Of a stretch of DNA of 64,000 nucleotides, positions 11,401-23,200 are shown one piece after another. The DNA is from Physella acuta (lineage: Eukaryota; Mollusca; Gastropoda; Physidae), in the NCBI RefSeq assembly GCF_028476545.1, contig NW_026731574.1, positions 372,001-436,000 of the forward strand. Direction: 5' to 3'. A model generated the notes under the pieces. That model did no database searches, was not told the DNA's origin, and was given only the letters and a program-made list of their open reading frames with translations. The translations under genes were made by a program, and so were the position numbers. Within the stretch, counting starts at the first letter, position 1, and every line of letters starts with the position of its first letter.

Positions 11401-14400
11401 CTATACTTACATCCAGACCTTACTTTTTTGCAACTAGACCTAATGACAGACCTCCCCCATATTCCCCACCCTCCACCCCCACCCTTCAGTAATCCAAAGA
11501 CCTATAGTCAGTGTATCCTGGATTCAAGACGTGATAGTCACACAGATCAGACATACATGGTCAAATTGTTCGAGAAACAATTTCCTAAAGAGTACGATCT
11601 TAAGCGTGCGGCATATCTGCTGTGTACCAAAGGGACAACATACTGTAAGTAGACAAAAGTTGTTAGTAGACTAAAGTTGTTAGTAGACAAAGTTGTAAAT
11701 GTTCTAAGTAGATTAATGTTATAAGTAGAAAAATGCAGTAGATAAAAGATGTAAGTAGACAATTGTTAGTAAGCAGTATAAGTAGATTAAACTTGTAAGT
11801 TGATAAATATTATAATTATAAAAATATTGCACGTAGACATCTGTTGTATGTATGTGACTAGCAAGCAGATTTAAGCAGACAAAATCTGTAAGTAGTTATT
11901 TGTTTATGTTCGCAAGTAGACAAAGGTTTTAAACACATCTTAACATCTTACACTGACATTGACGCCTACGGTGTTGTGTGGCTGGTGATACACTGTAAAC
12001 ATTTTTGTATTTGATTGTTTAGTTCTTGCTCTCATATGAGGCGAGATTCTAAAGTAACCATAACCCTAACACTTACTCATCATAAAAAAAAAATTAAACA
12101 AAATTAAAGTTAAGTAAATGGTAGATACAAAATCTTAACACAAGCTCACATTAAAGTGTACAATCTTATGTTTTAAGATGTCATGTCATGGCTCAGTGTT
12201 ACAAGATGTCATGTCATGGCTCAGTGTTACAAGATGTCATGTCATGGCTCAGTGTTACAAGATGTCATGTCGTGGGTGGGTCAGTGTTCCAAAGATGTCA
12301 TGTCATGGGTCAGTGTTACAAGATGTCATATCATAGGTCAGTGTTACAAGATGTCATGTCATGGCTCAGTGTTACAAGATGTCATGTCATGGGTCAGTGT
12401 TACAAGATGTCATGTCATGGTTCAGTGTTACAAGATGTCACGTAATTGACAACTACTCAACACGTGTCTTGTAGAAATATTTAAAGTGTGCACACAAGTG
12501 ACCAGTGTTGCCAGATGTCATTACTTTATGCAGTGTCAAAGTTCGCTTCGTTTGACTACAAAGTTTTAATTGACTGCGAGATGTCAGCCGACAGTGACCA
12601 ATGCGAGATCGAAGCCACCTCGGCCGAGAGATTACAAAGCTTAACGGCAGCCTTTGCCTCCAACAACCAAGCGGATATCGAGAGACATTCATGCAAGTGG
12701 GTTCAATCTTTTAGTTTCTTTACATTACTATCACTTTCTATGATATTTTTATACTAATATTTTGTTCCTTGAATATGGTTTCATAAGTAGGTAACACTTG
12801 CAATTTTTAAAAGTTATATCTAGAGCGTGTATTTAAGCAATACGTTTACGAAATAGGTTATTATCTGGAAGGGTGACAGGACAAATGATCTCAGACAAAA
12901 TATCTCAGACAAAATATCTCAGACAAAATATCTCACGGACAAATGATCTCAGGACAAATTATTTCAGGACAAATTATCTCAAGGACAAATGATCTCACGG
13001 ACTAAAGATACCAGAACAAAATATATCAGGACTAATGATACCAGGGACAATGGATCTCAAACAAAATATCTCCGATAAAATATCTCACAGCAAAATTTGG
13101 ATAGTGCATTGGATGATTTTAGTTGATCTGAACAACTTTTTTATTGACTGTCATATGGTTTTGTTTAATATGTTTAGTATTGTTTATAGGCCTACATAAT
13201 AATTGTAAGAAATGCTTGCTGTATAAATTTGTAATATTGTACTAAACATTTTAAAATTAAGACTGCTAATATAGTATGCGAAGATTAAAGAATTTTTTTT
13301 CAATAGAAAGCGTTGGTGGTCTTGACAAACATGAGACAATTCAACCACGTCAGGTGGACGAAATTAGCTCAAAAGGAATGAAATAACAATAAAGACACAC
13401 CTTCGTATCAAGGTGGGCGCCCTCTTCGATGGCAGAGACATGTCTTATGGGAAAGACATCCGCCCTCCATGGACAAAATAAATAGCATCTAAATTCCATT
13501 GTTATGTGTCGGTCACACCTTAGTGATCATGTGACAAATGCTTATTTAAACGACAGCGGTCATCGCGTAACTAAGTTTGTCGCAGTGTGTATGCAAGCAC
13601 AGCGGTATTAGTGGTGATTACTCAGCTGTGGCCTCATACGTTACCTAGCAGAGAAGTTTTAGGGCATAAGTTTCTTGTGAATTTCTGGTTATAAAAGCCA
13701 TAAGTGGAGCAGCAGGCAAAGAGATTTGGAAATGTGAAGTTAGAACATGTAAAGTAAGAGTTCATACAATACATGATCACACAGGATTGGAGAGGTGTGA
13801 TCATAACGATGTACCTGCCAGCAAAGAAACGTAAACGTTTGTGTTGATGATGCAATAAAAACAATAGTTTTACGTTACGAACCTGAAGACCAATTCACAT
13901 TATTGAAAAATATTTCGCGTGTTTTAAACATTAATGTTATTGTATTTGTTCTATACATTATCATTTTTTATACCATTCATGCTAAAGGAGTAAGTTTGTT
14001 TCAATTTTTTATTTTTCAAAATCGAATATTATTACAAAGGTTAGTTTAATAAATCTTTTGATGCTTTGTTAAGTTCAACAAATTCATTTAATTCAAAATT
14101 ATGATACGTTAAAAAGTAAACAAAACCATATTAACAGTCTATAAAAAAAAGTTCAAATGAACTATAATCAAGGTACATACTGTTACAATTTTGCTGTGAG
14201 GTGTTTTGTCTGGGATATTTTGTCTGAGATCGATCGTCCATGATATCATTTGTCCTGATATATTTTGTCCTGATATATATTTTGTCCATGAGATCATTTG
14301 TCCTTACGATCTTTTGTCCTGAGAACATTTCTCATAAATTGGCGCGGTTATCTCTATATGTGTTGATTTACTTAGCATACTTTGCAACTTATTTTGGAAA

Positions 14401-16011
14401 TAACAAGTACGTAATTAATTGCAAGTAATGTTGACTTATTTTAGACAATATTCTTAGAGAAACAAAAATTCATTAAGTTACCCAGACTGTCAATAGACTA
14501 CATGTGTGTATCCAAGCCCAGTACACCAAACGGAACCAAACCTCTAACATGTTCCCTGCTTCTGTTCCCCAGACTGTCAATAGACTACATAAAGTGTAGT
14601 CTTGCCCAGTACACCAAATGTAACCAAACCTCTAACATGTTCCCTGTTTCTGTTCCCCAGACTGTCACTAGACTACATGAAGTGTATCCAAGCCCAGAAC
14701 ACCAAATGTAACCAAACCTCTAACATGTTCCCTGTTTCTGTTCCCCAGACTGTAACTAGACTACATGAAGTGTATCCAAGCCCAGTACACCAAATGAAAC
14801 CAAACCTCTAACATGCTCCCTGTTTCTGTTCCCCAGACTATCACTAGACTACATGAAGTGTATCCAAGCCCAGTACACGAAATGTAATAAGGATTTTGAG
14901 GACTTTTTTACTTATCAGTTTGCTCGCCTTGGCCCGTAAGTTACATCAATTACCTGTGGCTGTTTTTTTTTCGCTAAATATCGTAATTTACGATATGTTA
15001 TTGAGGGAGATTTCAAACGTTTTCCTGAAAAACAAATATGGTTGCCAGGTGTCCAGTTTCGAACTGGACAGTCCAGTATTTGAGCAGACTGTCCAGGATA
15101 AAATAAATATAAATACTGGACAAGTATATGAATAAAACTCTGTTACCCCCTTCTTCAGCTTTGCGGCATACCTGAGAAGGGAAGGATGTAAAGGTGTCCA
15201 GTATTTTTGGAAAAGGTATCTGGCAACCCTAAAAACAAATTTTCTCTACTTGACAAATTATCTCATGTTTTTATCTTGACTTATCTCAGCGTCCAATTTT
15301 TGTATCTTGACTTACCTCAGCGTCCAATGTTTGTATCTTGACTTACCCCAGCGTCCAAACTTTGTATCTTGACTTACCCCAGCGTCCAATGTTTGTATCT
15401 TGACTTACACAAACGTCCAATGTTTGTATCTTGACTTACACAATCGTCCAAACTTTGTATCTTGACTTACCTCAGCGTCCAATGTTTGTATCTTGACTTA
15501 CCCCAGCGTCCAATGTTTGTATCTTGACTTACACAATCGTCCAATGTTTGTATCTTGACTTACACAAACGTCCAATGTTTGTATCTTGACTTACACAATC
15601 GTCCAAACTTTGTATCTTGACTTAGCCAAGCGTCCAATGTTCGTATCTTGACTTACCCATGCGTACAATTTTTATATCTTGACTTGTTTCAGCGTCCAAT
15701 GTTTGTATCTTAACTTACCTCAGCGTCCAATGTTTGTATCTTGACTTACCCCAGCGTCCAATGTTTGTATCTTGACTTACCCCAGCGTCTCGACTTGACC
15801 AGATTCTAACGGTTTGTTTCTCAGAGACTGTCTATTGGAGCACCAGTTTTATAACAAGTTGATTCTCACGGACAAGTGCACGTCACATTCACGCACAACC
15901 AACGGGGCGTCGTTAGTCGGAACAGGGGCGTGGTCTATCAGGACAAGGGCGTGGCTGATGTTTGCTGTAGCCTTTGTTAATAGTGTAGGGCGTGTCCATA
16001 TGCTCAGATAA
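4921..16011 (+). CDS. Gene B: secreted/surface protein with one Ig domain and two Cys modules (406 aa)
   Basis: Eight exons of 58, 221, 226, 112, 155, 163, 99 and 187 nt join in matching phases and sum to 1221 nt, a complete frame. Residues 1-19 are a signal peptide (MVLVRVLLTFLGCWSVAAQ). Residues 20-168 form an Ig-like domain: B-strand Cys in GGDYTVSC, IGWTNG in the C strand, F-strand ESGIFCC, with NIT and NAS sequons. Residues 169-257 and 258-344 are two related Cys modules, both with Cys-x5-Tyr-x2-Cys-Ile split by a phase-2 intron directly after the first Cys. Residues 345-406 are a tail with a weak hydrophobic run. The start chosen has a good context (G at -3, G at +4); a 10-codon upstream ORF overlaps it. 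The role is unknown; Ig plus secretion suggests recognition or adhesion, perhaps immune, as with molluscan FREPs, but no fibrinogen domain is present. Confidence 0.85.
5446..5784. mobile_element. hAT-like MITE (CAGAGGCGTAGC ends), intron 1 of gene B
   Basis: Inverted termini CAGAGGCGTAGC and GCTACGCCTCTG, flanked by GTTTTTGT and ATTTTTGT (8-bp target copies, 7 of 8 matching). G/C-rich interior with homopolymer G runs. Present at the same place in C and E, hence older than their split. Confidence 0.7.
5968..6040 (-). mobile_element. tRNA-derived SINE head, intron 1 of gene B
   Basis: On the minus strand an A-box-like TAGTGTAATAG and a degenerate B box (GGGTTGGAGAC) are separated as in a tRNA. 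A better preserved relative lies at 36910-36965. The body probably extends left toward 5800, where a matching downstream segment occurs in both places. Confidence 0.45.
6041..7729. other. Rest of intron 1, gene B
   Basis: AT-rich, no exon found. It contains a cluster of TCTAGA/AGATCTAGATC motifs near 6200-6320 and, near 7149-7200, a single copy of the TATATAAGG...TATCAGTTT unit that is amplified in gene E. Confidence 0.5.
7730..7950 (+). CDS. Gene B exon 2 (Ig domain, first half)
   Basis: Acceptor TTGTTTACAG, donor GTAAGT, phase 1 to 0. A second in-frame acceptor (CTGACAG) 21 nt downstream, start 7751, corresponds to a position near the acceptor used by gene D; using it would drop SLSYLT-like residues. 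Encodes the A-to-D strand part with GGDYTVSC and IGWTNG. Confidence 0.75.
8292..8989 (+). mobile_element. CTTTCTCGTATATACGAAG element, intron 2 of gene B
   Basis: Begins ACTTTCTCG-like and ends CGAGAAAG plus GGAGATCACTCCCGGTTTA. Contains a (GT)n stretch and two related segments around CTTGAGTAC. Found in C at the same site, inverted in gene D intron and in gene E intron 3; absent from intron 2 of E. Non-coding, non-autonomous; class uncertain. Confidence 0.7.
9015..9240 (+). CDS. Gene B exon 3 (Ig domain, second half)
   Basis: Acceptor TTTCTCATGTAG, donor GTAAGT, phase 0 to 1. Encodes SVRLWNSKVKG and the F-strand VKRQESGIFCCNASY. A transposon ends about 25 bp before the acceptor without disturbing it. 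Confidence 0.85.
9330..10020 (-). mobile_element. LINE reverse-transcriptase fragment, intron 3 of gene B
   Basis: Minus strand reads HSLEWPSPHNLAIVDFEKAF then DSL, the core (F/Y)-x-D-(F/Y)-x-KAFDS block of non-LTR retrotransposon reverse transcriptases; farther 5' on that strand STAGPDGI and SKYSNWRWIKLLSS match the preceding RT blocks. Frames are broken by stops and shifts; no endonuclease seen. The gene C copy at the same place is nearly identical. Confidence 0.7.
10377..10962. mobile_element. Foldback MITE, intron 3 of gene B
   Basis: Same family as the element upstream of gene B, somewhat diverged; palindromic right half with loop in the common orientation (TCTTCCTAAACATTAG). Confidence 0.75.
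11113..11224 (+). CDS. Gene B exon 4 (Cys module 1, first half)
   Basis: Acceptor CTCCCGCTAG, donor GTAAAC, phase 1 to 2. Encodes LSLDTLTLDHHCTKTLPEY and ends VVSFC. Reading past the donor gives an immediate TAA. Confidence 0.8.
11225..11400 (+). repeat. 26-bp donor-containing minisatellite, intron 4 of gene B
   Basis: About seven copies of CCTGTCCACACATCCTGCAG followed by GTAAA. The monomer repeats the exon 4 end (CTGCAG) and its donor (GTAAA), so each copy is a decoy 5' splice site. Gene C has about 22 copies, gene D about 17. Confidence 0.9.
11490..11644 (+). CDS. Gene B exon 5 (Cys module 1, second half)
   Basis: Acceptor CCACCCTTCAG, donor GTAAGT, phase 2 to 1. Encodes NPKTYSQCILDSRRDS, a charged helical region and AAYLLCTKGTTY. 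Reading past the donor meets TAG within two codons. Confidence 0.8.
11645..11960 (+). repeat. 21-22-bp donor-derived repeat, intron 5 of gene B
   Basis: Degenerate units of GTAAGTAGACAAAAGTTGTT starting exactly at the exon 5 donor. Only a few copies are clear here; the gene C intron has over fifty. Confidence 0.8.
12178..12440 (+). repeat. 28-bp minisatellite before exon 6, gene B
   Basis: About nine copies of the same monomer as before exon 6 of gene A, two more than in A. Apart from copy number the flanks are almost identical. Confidence 0.9.
12534..12696 (+). CDS. Gene B exon 6 (Cys module 2, first half)
   Basis: Same as the gene A exon 6 in length and sequence; phase 1 to 2, donor GTGGGT. 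Confidence 0.8.
12877..14330. mobile_element. TIR element with GGACAAATGATCTCA subrepeats, intron 6 of gene B
   Basis: Near-identical partner of the gene A copy, including the FLYWCH-like fragment around 13728-13836 (+). Confidence 0.65.
14486..14836 (+). repeat. Tandem truncated exon-7 copies with acceptors, gene B
   Basis: Four 87-88-bp units, each an acceptor plus 48 nt of exon 7, before the functional copy. Confidence 0.9.
14837..14935 (+). CDS. Gene B exon 7 (Cys module 2, second half)
   Basis: Last and only complete member of a five-unit 88-bp acceptor array; gene A has four units, so one unit was gained or lost since the duplication. Confidence 0.8.
15038..15230. mobile_element. 193-bp MITE (GGTTGCCAG termini), intron 7 of gene B
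   Basis: Same insertion and same AAAAACAAAT flanks as in gene A, so it predates the A/B duplication. Confidence 0.7.
15273..15795 (+). repeat. 31-bp minisatellite before exon 8, gene B
   Basis: About 17 copies, in the same order of variant monomers as gene A, showing the array was duplicated whole. Confidence 0.9.
15825..16011 (+). CDS. Gene B exon 8 (C-terminal tail, stop)
   Basis: Acceptor GGTTTGTTTCTCAG, phase 2, TAA stop after VGRVHMLR. Same protein tail as gene A. Confidence 0.75.
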
Positions 16012-16107
16012 AATCTGACTTGTTTAGTTCTTGGCTATCTTCTGTAGCTGGGTGCAACAAAATAAGTTTAGAAAATGTTTTTATTTTTAAGTATTATCTA
16101 GGAAAAC

Positions 16108-16113
16108 ATTAAA
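16108..16113 (+). promoter_or_regulatory. Candidate poly(A) signal ATTAAA, gene B
   Basis: About 97 nt after the stop, at the same distance as in gene A. Confidence 0.4.
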
Positions 16114-16264
16114 AAGTTATTTCTGCATAGAAAAAAAAACACGTTTTTCTTTGTTTCTTTGGAGATTCCGCGCTTATATTAAACAAAGATTGAATGAATA
16201 ATTTTTTTTTTTGCATAGACAAAACGTCAGCGGTACATTTTTGAGTCACTTGTCACTATTTTAC

Positions 16265-16890
16265 AAGCTTTTATTTAACTCACTTCCTCGTCAGTCTGTC
16301 GTCAGTCTGTCTAGACCGAAACGCTGGAGTGAAAATTCGGAAACTTCTACTTGATCGATACGATTCACACTTGGCACGTGGGTTAAGACATGAAGACAAT
16401 GCAATATGAAATTAAATTTGAATTAATTGGATGCCTAATTAATTTTTTATGAATTAATTAAAATTTGGACCGAATCAATAGGCATGTCTATCCAACCACA
16501 CCACACGCGTCATCACGTTCAATAGCTGCTCCATCACCTTCAGTAGGCGCGCCATCACATTCAGTAGGCGCGCAATAGTTTTTAGTCATGTAACTCTATT
16601 GTTAATAAAACATGTAAAGTACTGAAAAAAAATTCATAAAAAAACGTTTTAATAACAAGCTTTTATGTAATAGTGCACTAAAAAGTAGAAAATAAATTAT
16701 AGACTACTATTTAAATAACTAGAAAGAAAAGCGTGGGTGTCTTCCTTAACATTAGTAAAGGTATCCAATAGATACTAAAGTGACCCACGCTTTTCTTTAT
16801 AGTTATTTAAATAGTAGTCTATAATTTATTTTCTACTTTTAGTGCACTATTACATAAAAGCTTGTTATTAAAACGTTTTTTTATGAATTT
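16265..16890. mobile_element. Foldback MITE upstream of gene C
   Basis: Duplicate of the insertion upstream of gene B; abuts the TATA box of gene C. Confidence 0.8.
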
Positions 16891-16897
16891 TTTTGAC

Positions 16898-16905
16898 TAT
16901 ATAAA
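16898..16905 (+). promoter_or_regulatory. TATA box candidate, gene C
   Basis: TATATAAA exactly 270 bp before the start codon, as in gene B. Confidence 0.45.
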
Positions 16906-17167
16906 CAAAACACTAACTTCAGACAATGCAATAGATACATTACACGCGATATAGTTTCAACAAATGTGCGCTAAATATTTTTTTAAAATTCTGCACGTGT
17001 TTGCACCAAGACACTGCGTTCAATACAACATAAACAAGAGCCAACTCAAGTCTTAGAGCAGGGTACTGTTGTGGTCAGACATCTTAGAGCAGGGTACTGT
17101 TGTGGTCAGGCATCTTGTAGCAGGGTACTGTTGTGGTCACGGAGATGGTTGAAGACAAGTGGATGAG

Positions 17168-17225
17168 ATGGTTCTAGTCCGAGTTTTGTTGACATTTCTT
17201 GGTTGCTGGTCCGTAGCAGCACAGG
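17168..17225 (+). CDS. Gene C exon 1 (signal peptide)
   Basis: One silent change from B (GTA to GTT, Val2). Donor GTGAGT, phase 1. The overlapping upstream ORF is kept. Confidence 0.8.
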
Positions 17226-20200
17226 GTGAGTGGTTCACTAGAGCATATTGTACTGACTGTAAAGATGACATAGTGTCATGTCAGGAACTTAATTTAGATT
17301 CAACTGAGTTTGCAAATCTCATATCAGATATACACAGCATTGTCTTCTATAGTGGACAAGCCGTCAGTACCCGTTACACGTGAATTATAGGCCTATATAT
17401 TTTATTGTTCTACTTGTTTAAAAAATTTTTTTAAAAAGGTATTGGTCAAAACTTATAACGCTATGTACTTTACTACACGTTGAACGATATTAGCGACAAA
17501 GCAGATAAATAACTAAATAGCTAAAAACTTCCGACACATAAAATAACATAGACTACCAATACCTATTAGAGAAATATCATTTGTCAACACAACACCATAT
17601 TAAATGCACACACTGATTGAGTGGCTTAAAATTTAAAGACAAATGATTTTTTTTAAAAACCTGGCTGTTCAATGGTAGTTATGTTGTTTTTGTCAGAGGA
17701 GTAGCTAGGGGAGGGAGCGTGGGGCGGCCGCCCCGCTCGCCGACAACAAAGGGCGCAAAATCGGCTAGAAAAATAAAATAACAAGCTTATTCCGAGCTGC
17801 ATTACACTCAAATTTAAGAAAATAGAAACTACTTGGTTCTACGGACGGCTTTCTACAAACTACTTGTGTGATACGGAAAAAAAACCAATTAACGGTGACT
17901 GATGTGTGTGTGCGGTGGTGGGGGGGGGTCCTTTTTCACTAAACGTGATTTAAGATGTAAATATGGGGGGGGGGGGCAATATTGATAGTTCACCCGGGGC
18001 GCCGAAATGGGTTGCTACGCCTCTGATTTTTGTCTTTGAAAAAACGCCAATTTCGACTGAGCATGGGTCTGACTACACTATCCCTTTATATACTAATTTG
18101 ACAGTAAAAGGTGAACTCTACTTAACCTGCCCGATGTCCTGCCAAGCCCCGTTACGCAACTTTAACATTCACATCTAAAAGAAATTGAAAAAAAAAATTA
18201 ATCATTGACATGGTGTGTCTCCAACCCGTACCACCCGCATGGTAACTATTACACTATCAACTCAGTTATTTAGGCACTACAGCGTAGGAGCATAATAAGT
18301 GCGGTACTTTACTTAGATTTAGAGTCAGCGTCGACTACTTCAATTGGAATCTTATTAAAAAATTAGCCAATTCCATAGCTAAACAAAGATTTATATAAAA
18401 TAATTAATGTCTGAAATAGTTTAGTATAGAAACTTATTATTGGAATAGATTCTAGATCAAGATAGACGTAGAGTCTAGACCTAGAATCTACGGCTGGTTT
18501 AACTCTCGTTTTTTTTCTGTAGCTCTAGAATGCTCTAGATCTAGATCTTAATCTAGAATGTAAATAGATAATGTAAATTTTATAACTTTAGGCCGGGAAA
18601 TTGTATACATTTCATAGCGTAGATCTAAATCAAATTGAATCAAATATTTCATTTCTTTATATTCTAAAATTGGAAGATGACGCCATTAATTTTGTGTTCT
18701 TTTCTTCGTTTAAACATGTGGCTCGTGACATCATTGTTTATTGCGTTCTTGTCACGACAATAAACACTTTAGTTAGAAATCTGTTTTTACATTCGAATAC
18801 ACTTTTATTTTTGTTTTCCTGTTTTAAATAAAATTTAGTTTAAACATGTATAACATCCACCACATTATTTTTAACAAAAGACCGTATCTTTAAGTTCTCC
18901 ATATATCGCTGAACATAGTGATAACATTGTCAAAAATTATTGCGGACAGAGTGAAAGAAGTGTGCGCATGGACTTTTATATATTAGGATCGCAAGCTACC
19001 TATCGGGTTTTAAAGCAAATGTTTTAATCATATGTGGAGTCAACTTACTAAAAAAGGAAACAAAGCAAGTATAAAATATTTTTAAAAAATAAGCTTTCAA
19101 TTACATTGAAAATTTAAAAAAAAATAAAAATTAATTTATTTTACTTAATAAAACCATTTATGGCTCTTGAAGTGTATTTTATTTCTTATCACATTTTTAG
19201 TGTTTACAGCCTATTATTATAAAGGTTTTTTATTTGTTTTTTAATGGTATCTGTAGTGAATGAGTGAAGGCGGATGAATGGGGGTAAATGTTGTTTATTC
19301 TTTGTACCCTGTCCCTATCGTCCTTGTTCAGTTCTGTTGTGTTGAGTTTAGTCAGTCACGTCATATACCGGCTTGTATCGGTTTATGTACGTGTATATAA
19401 GGTGTGTGAGAACGTGGGTGATTGTATCAGTTTCGTCCAGTTCTTCTACAAGGTTTGTGTACGTTAGTTCTGGGTACTTTTAGACTGCAGATGTATCTTT
19501 GTTTGTGTACTAGTTTATATAATATATCTAAAACAACCTGTGTTATTTAGATAGTGTATTTAGTATTTAACTCTTTAAGTGTTAACGAGCCTTTGTTTTA
19601 ATCAGTCTTGTTATCTAACCAGTTTGTGGATTTTCATCGTATATGTTGCGCTACGCACTGTATCACTTATTTAAGCGTGTCCGTGTGTTTATAACATTAC
19701 CATTCAATCAAAGGTACTCTACTCCTTCCGTATTAAATATTAATTCATTTGGCCAGTTGTTGTTGTTTCACATGAAAGTATAATGCCCTAAAAAAATTCA
19801 AATCGTGATGCTGAGCATTCTTTTAAAGTCAGTGAAACGAATCCTTTTGGTATTTATCGTGTCATATCTGGGTACCCTCGATTCAGTGGTACCAATATAT
19901 CTATTAAAACACCTTAACTTAGGCCATTATTATTCAGGATAATACAACCATAATAAAAGATTTGTTTACAGTTTCCTTATCTTACCTGACAGATCCGAGC
20001 AGAGAAATAGTCCATCCAAGTGTTGTTAATGCTGGTGGGGACTACACCGTGTCGTGTAACTCTGATCTGGCTGGAGTGCCAGGCAAGGGACAGAACCTAG
20101 GCTTGATAGCTATGTGTATCGGATGGACGAATGGAATAGACGAAATGGAATGTTTTGCAAGATACAGGGCCATCGACAGATCAATTTATATTGTAAGTTT

Positions 20201-23200
20201 CGGTTAAATGCATAGACAAACTAACGATTTATTGGGGGGGGGGGATTTGGCTGTAGGAACAAGGGGAGTTGTTTGAGCCTGTTGGAATGCCTCCATCATA
20301 ATCCATCCACTCCCAATTTTCAATAACGAGAACGAGGCTGGGATTTGGAGCCGGCTAGATCACAGGATGCCCACAAGTCAATGTTAGTAGCTATAGCAAG
20401 AGAGGTCTGCAATGTTGAGATAATTAAACAAGATATAACGGTCGTTTACCCCGTAAAAAAATTGTTGACGTGTATCATGAGACTTTGCACCCAGCTAGAC
20501 GATTAGAAATAAATGAACGTGTGCACTTTTTACTTTCTCGTATATACGAAGTATCGAGAAACTCTTGTAATCGTGCAGAAAAATCGAGATTTTTACAAAT
20601 CTCGACGTTTTACACCTCACTGATACGGAAAAACATAATTTTGCAATCGTGTCCGTATGTCTGTGTGTGTGTGTGAGTGTGTGTGTGTGTGCGTGTGTGT
20701 GTGTGTGTGTGTGTAAACACAATAACTTGAGTACCGTTACAGCTAGGTTGATGAAATTTCATATATAAGTATTTTATCAAAATTGTAGATCCGTATCAAT
20801 TTTTGAGCGATTTCCGATAACCGCAAGTGGTATTTTTTCTACTTTGAATTTTTCAAAAGCCTATAACTTGAGTACTATTTCCGATAGATAAATGAAATTT
20901 CACATGTTAGTAAAAGATCTAATTCTCTACCTTCTGTCACATTTTGAGTAATTTCCGTTGACCGGAAGTATTAATTTACGCTATTTCCTATTTCTCAAAA
21001 ATGGAAAATAAATTTATAAAGTGCTAATAATATTCCGCAGTATTATGCATTTTTTATTTTGGCGTTCTCTTGGTGCTCAATTCTTTTTTTCTACGAGATT
21101 CTATTCTATTTTTAAAAGTTTAAGTAATTAAAAATCATGTCTATATTCCGAGTTGCCATCCCACGTAGATTTATATAAGAATATTCGAGAAAGTTTAGTG
21201 GAGATCACTCCCGGTTTATTTGATGCCTTCATTTCTCATGTAGCGAAAAGAATCCAACACAGCTCCTTCTTCTATGAGGCTCTGGAATTCTAAAGTAAAA
21301 GGTCCGGAAAAATATGATTACCGTGGTGTACCTGATAGAGATTCAGTCAATATCACAATGACGGCGACAAAGGTCAAACGACAAGAGTCTGGTATCTTTT
21401 GTTGTAACGCTTCTTACCAAGATTTGAATGACGATACTCGATTTATATCTAGATGCCAGACGATAACTGGTAAGTTATGTTTCCAGTTTGTCACAAGGTG
21501 GAATAAAAATACCAGTCTCATTTATCTACTTCAAAATTCTTTTAGTAAGGGCTAGACTAAAGAAATTTTGTGAAAGTATTTGCCAAATTTGACGATATCT
21601 TTTCTAGGGGGCAGGACAATCTATCCAAAATTTGATGTCTTTGTGATAGGGTCAGTGCATTTGACGGTGTATCTGCTAGTACATGTTCATGGGTACATTG
21701 ACCCAGGGGGCATATGTTCATGGGTACATTAATCTCTTTCCGAATATTAAGCTCCAATTTTAAGCTCAATGGCAATGACGCACTCGTTCAGCATTAAATT
21801 CATCCAGGTGGAATTTTTTATTCAAACTGTCAAAAGCTTTTCCGAAGTCTACTATCGCCAGGTTATGGGGAGATGGCCATTCTAGGGAATGTTCAGTGAT
21901 GTGGCCTGTGCTGGATCTGTCTTATCTAAAACCAGCAGATCTCGACGACGTTGTCGTAAAAATAATCGCTCAGTCTCTACAGGAAAATTCTTTTCTGAGG
22001 ACTAAAAGATGAGAGAAGCTTTATCCATCTCCAGTTGCTGTATTTTGACAGGTCTATTTTTGGTCGCTTTACAAACTGGCCCGGTTTCCAGTAAGATTGG
22101 ACAAAATTCTCATTTTTACATGACTGTTCTGGTAACGTTGAAGTCTACACATATGGCTAGTTCTGATAAACATTAAATACCGTCTGGACCAGCTGTTGAG
22201 CTTGTTTCCCTACACTTTATTGCTTTTACTATTTGCCGTAGTAATTAAAGCACTCGACTTCAACTTACCCATGTAGTCTTAGACATGAAGGGCAAAGATG
22301 ATAATGCTTCATCGTTATGAAAGTCATTTATCGCTCATGAAATCTCTCATTGACAGTCGATCAATGGTTTATCAAATTTGTTTTATTTCCTTACTTTCAA
22401 AAAATTTAAAAGCTGCATCATTACAAAGCTAGTATTATTTGTTTTATTATAGTCTATCTTTTTCTTTTTTTGTTCGTTTGTTGGGTTAATGCGAATATTT
22501 TTTTTTCACAGACAAAGAAAGGCGTTCGAAGATTTCACTGGGTTTTATATCAGATAACTTTAATCTAATTTGAACGATATAATAAAACGTAAAAAAAATC
22601 TTTTTACAAGCTTTTATTTAACTCACTTCCTCGTCAGTTTGTCGTCAGTCATCAGTCTGTCTAGATCGAAACGCTCGAGCGAAAATTCGGACACTTCGAA
22701 CTGACAAATTTGGTTCACAGTTGGCCCGAGTGACAAGACAATGCAATCTGAAATTAAATTTGACTTAATTGGATGACTAATTAAATTTTAATGAATTAAT
22801 TAAAATTTTGACCAAATTTGTAGGCATGTCTATCCAACCACACCACACGCGTCATCACGTTCAATAGGCGCGTAAAGGTTTTTAGTCATGAAACTCTATT
22901 GTAAATATAAACATGTAAAGTACAAAAAAAAACTACCTAAAAATCGTTTTAATAAAAAGCTTTTATGTACTAATGCACTAAAAAGTAGAAAATAAATTAT
23001 AGACTACTATTTAAATAACTAGAAAGAAAAGCGTGGGTCTCTTCCTAAACATTAGTAAAGGTATCCAATAGATACTAAAGTGACTCACACTGTTCTTTAA
23101 AGTTATTTAAATAGTAGTCTAAAATTGATTTTCTACTTTTTAGTGCATTAGTACACAAAAGCTTGTTATTAAAACGATTTTTAGGAAGTGTTTTTTTTTT

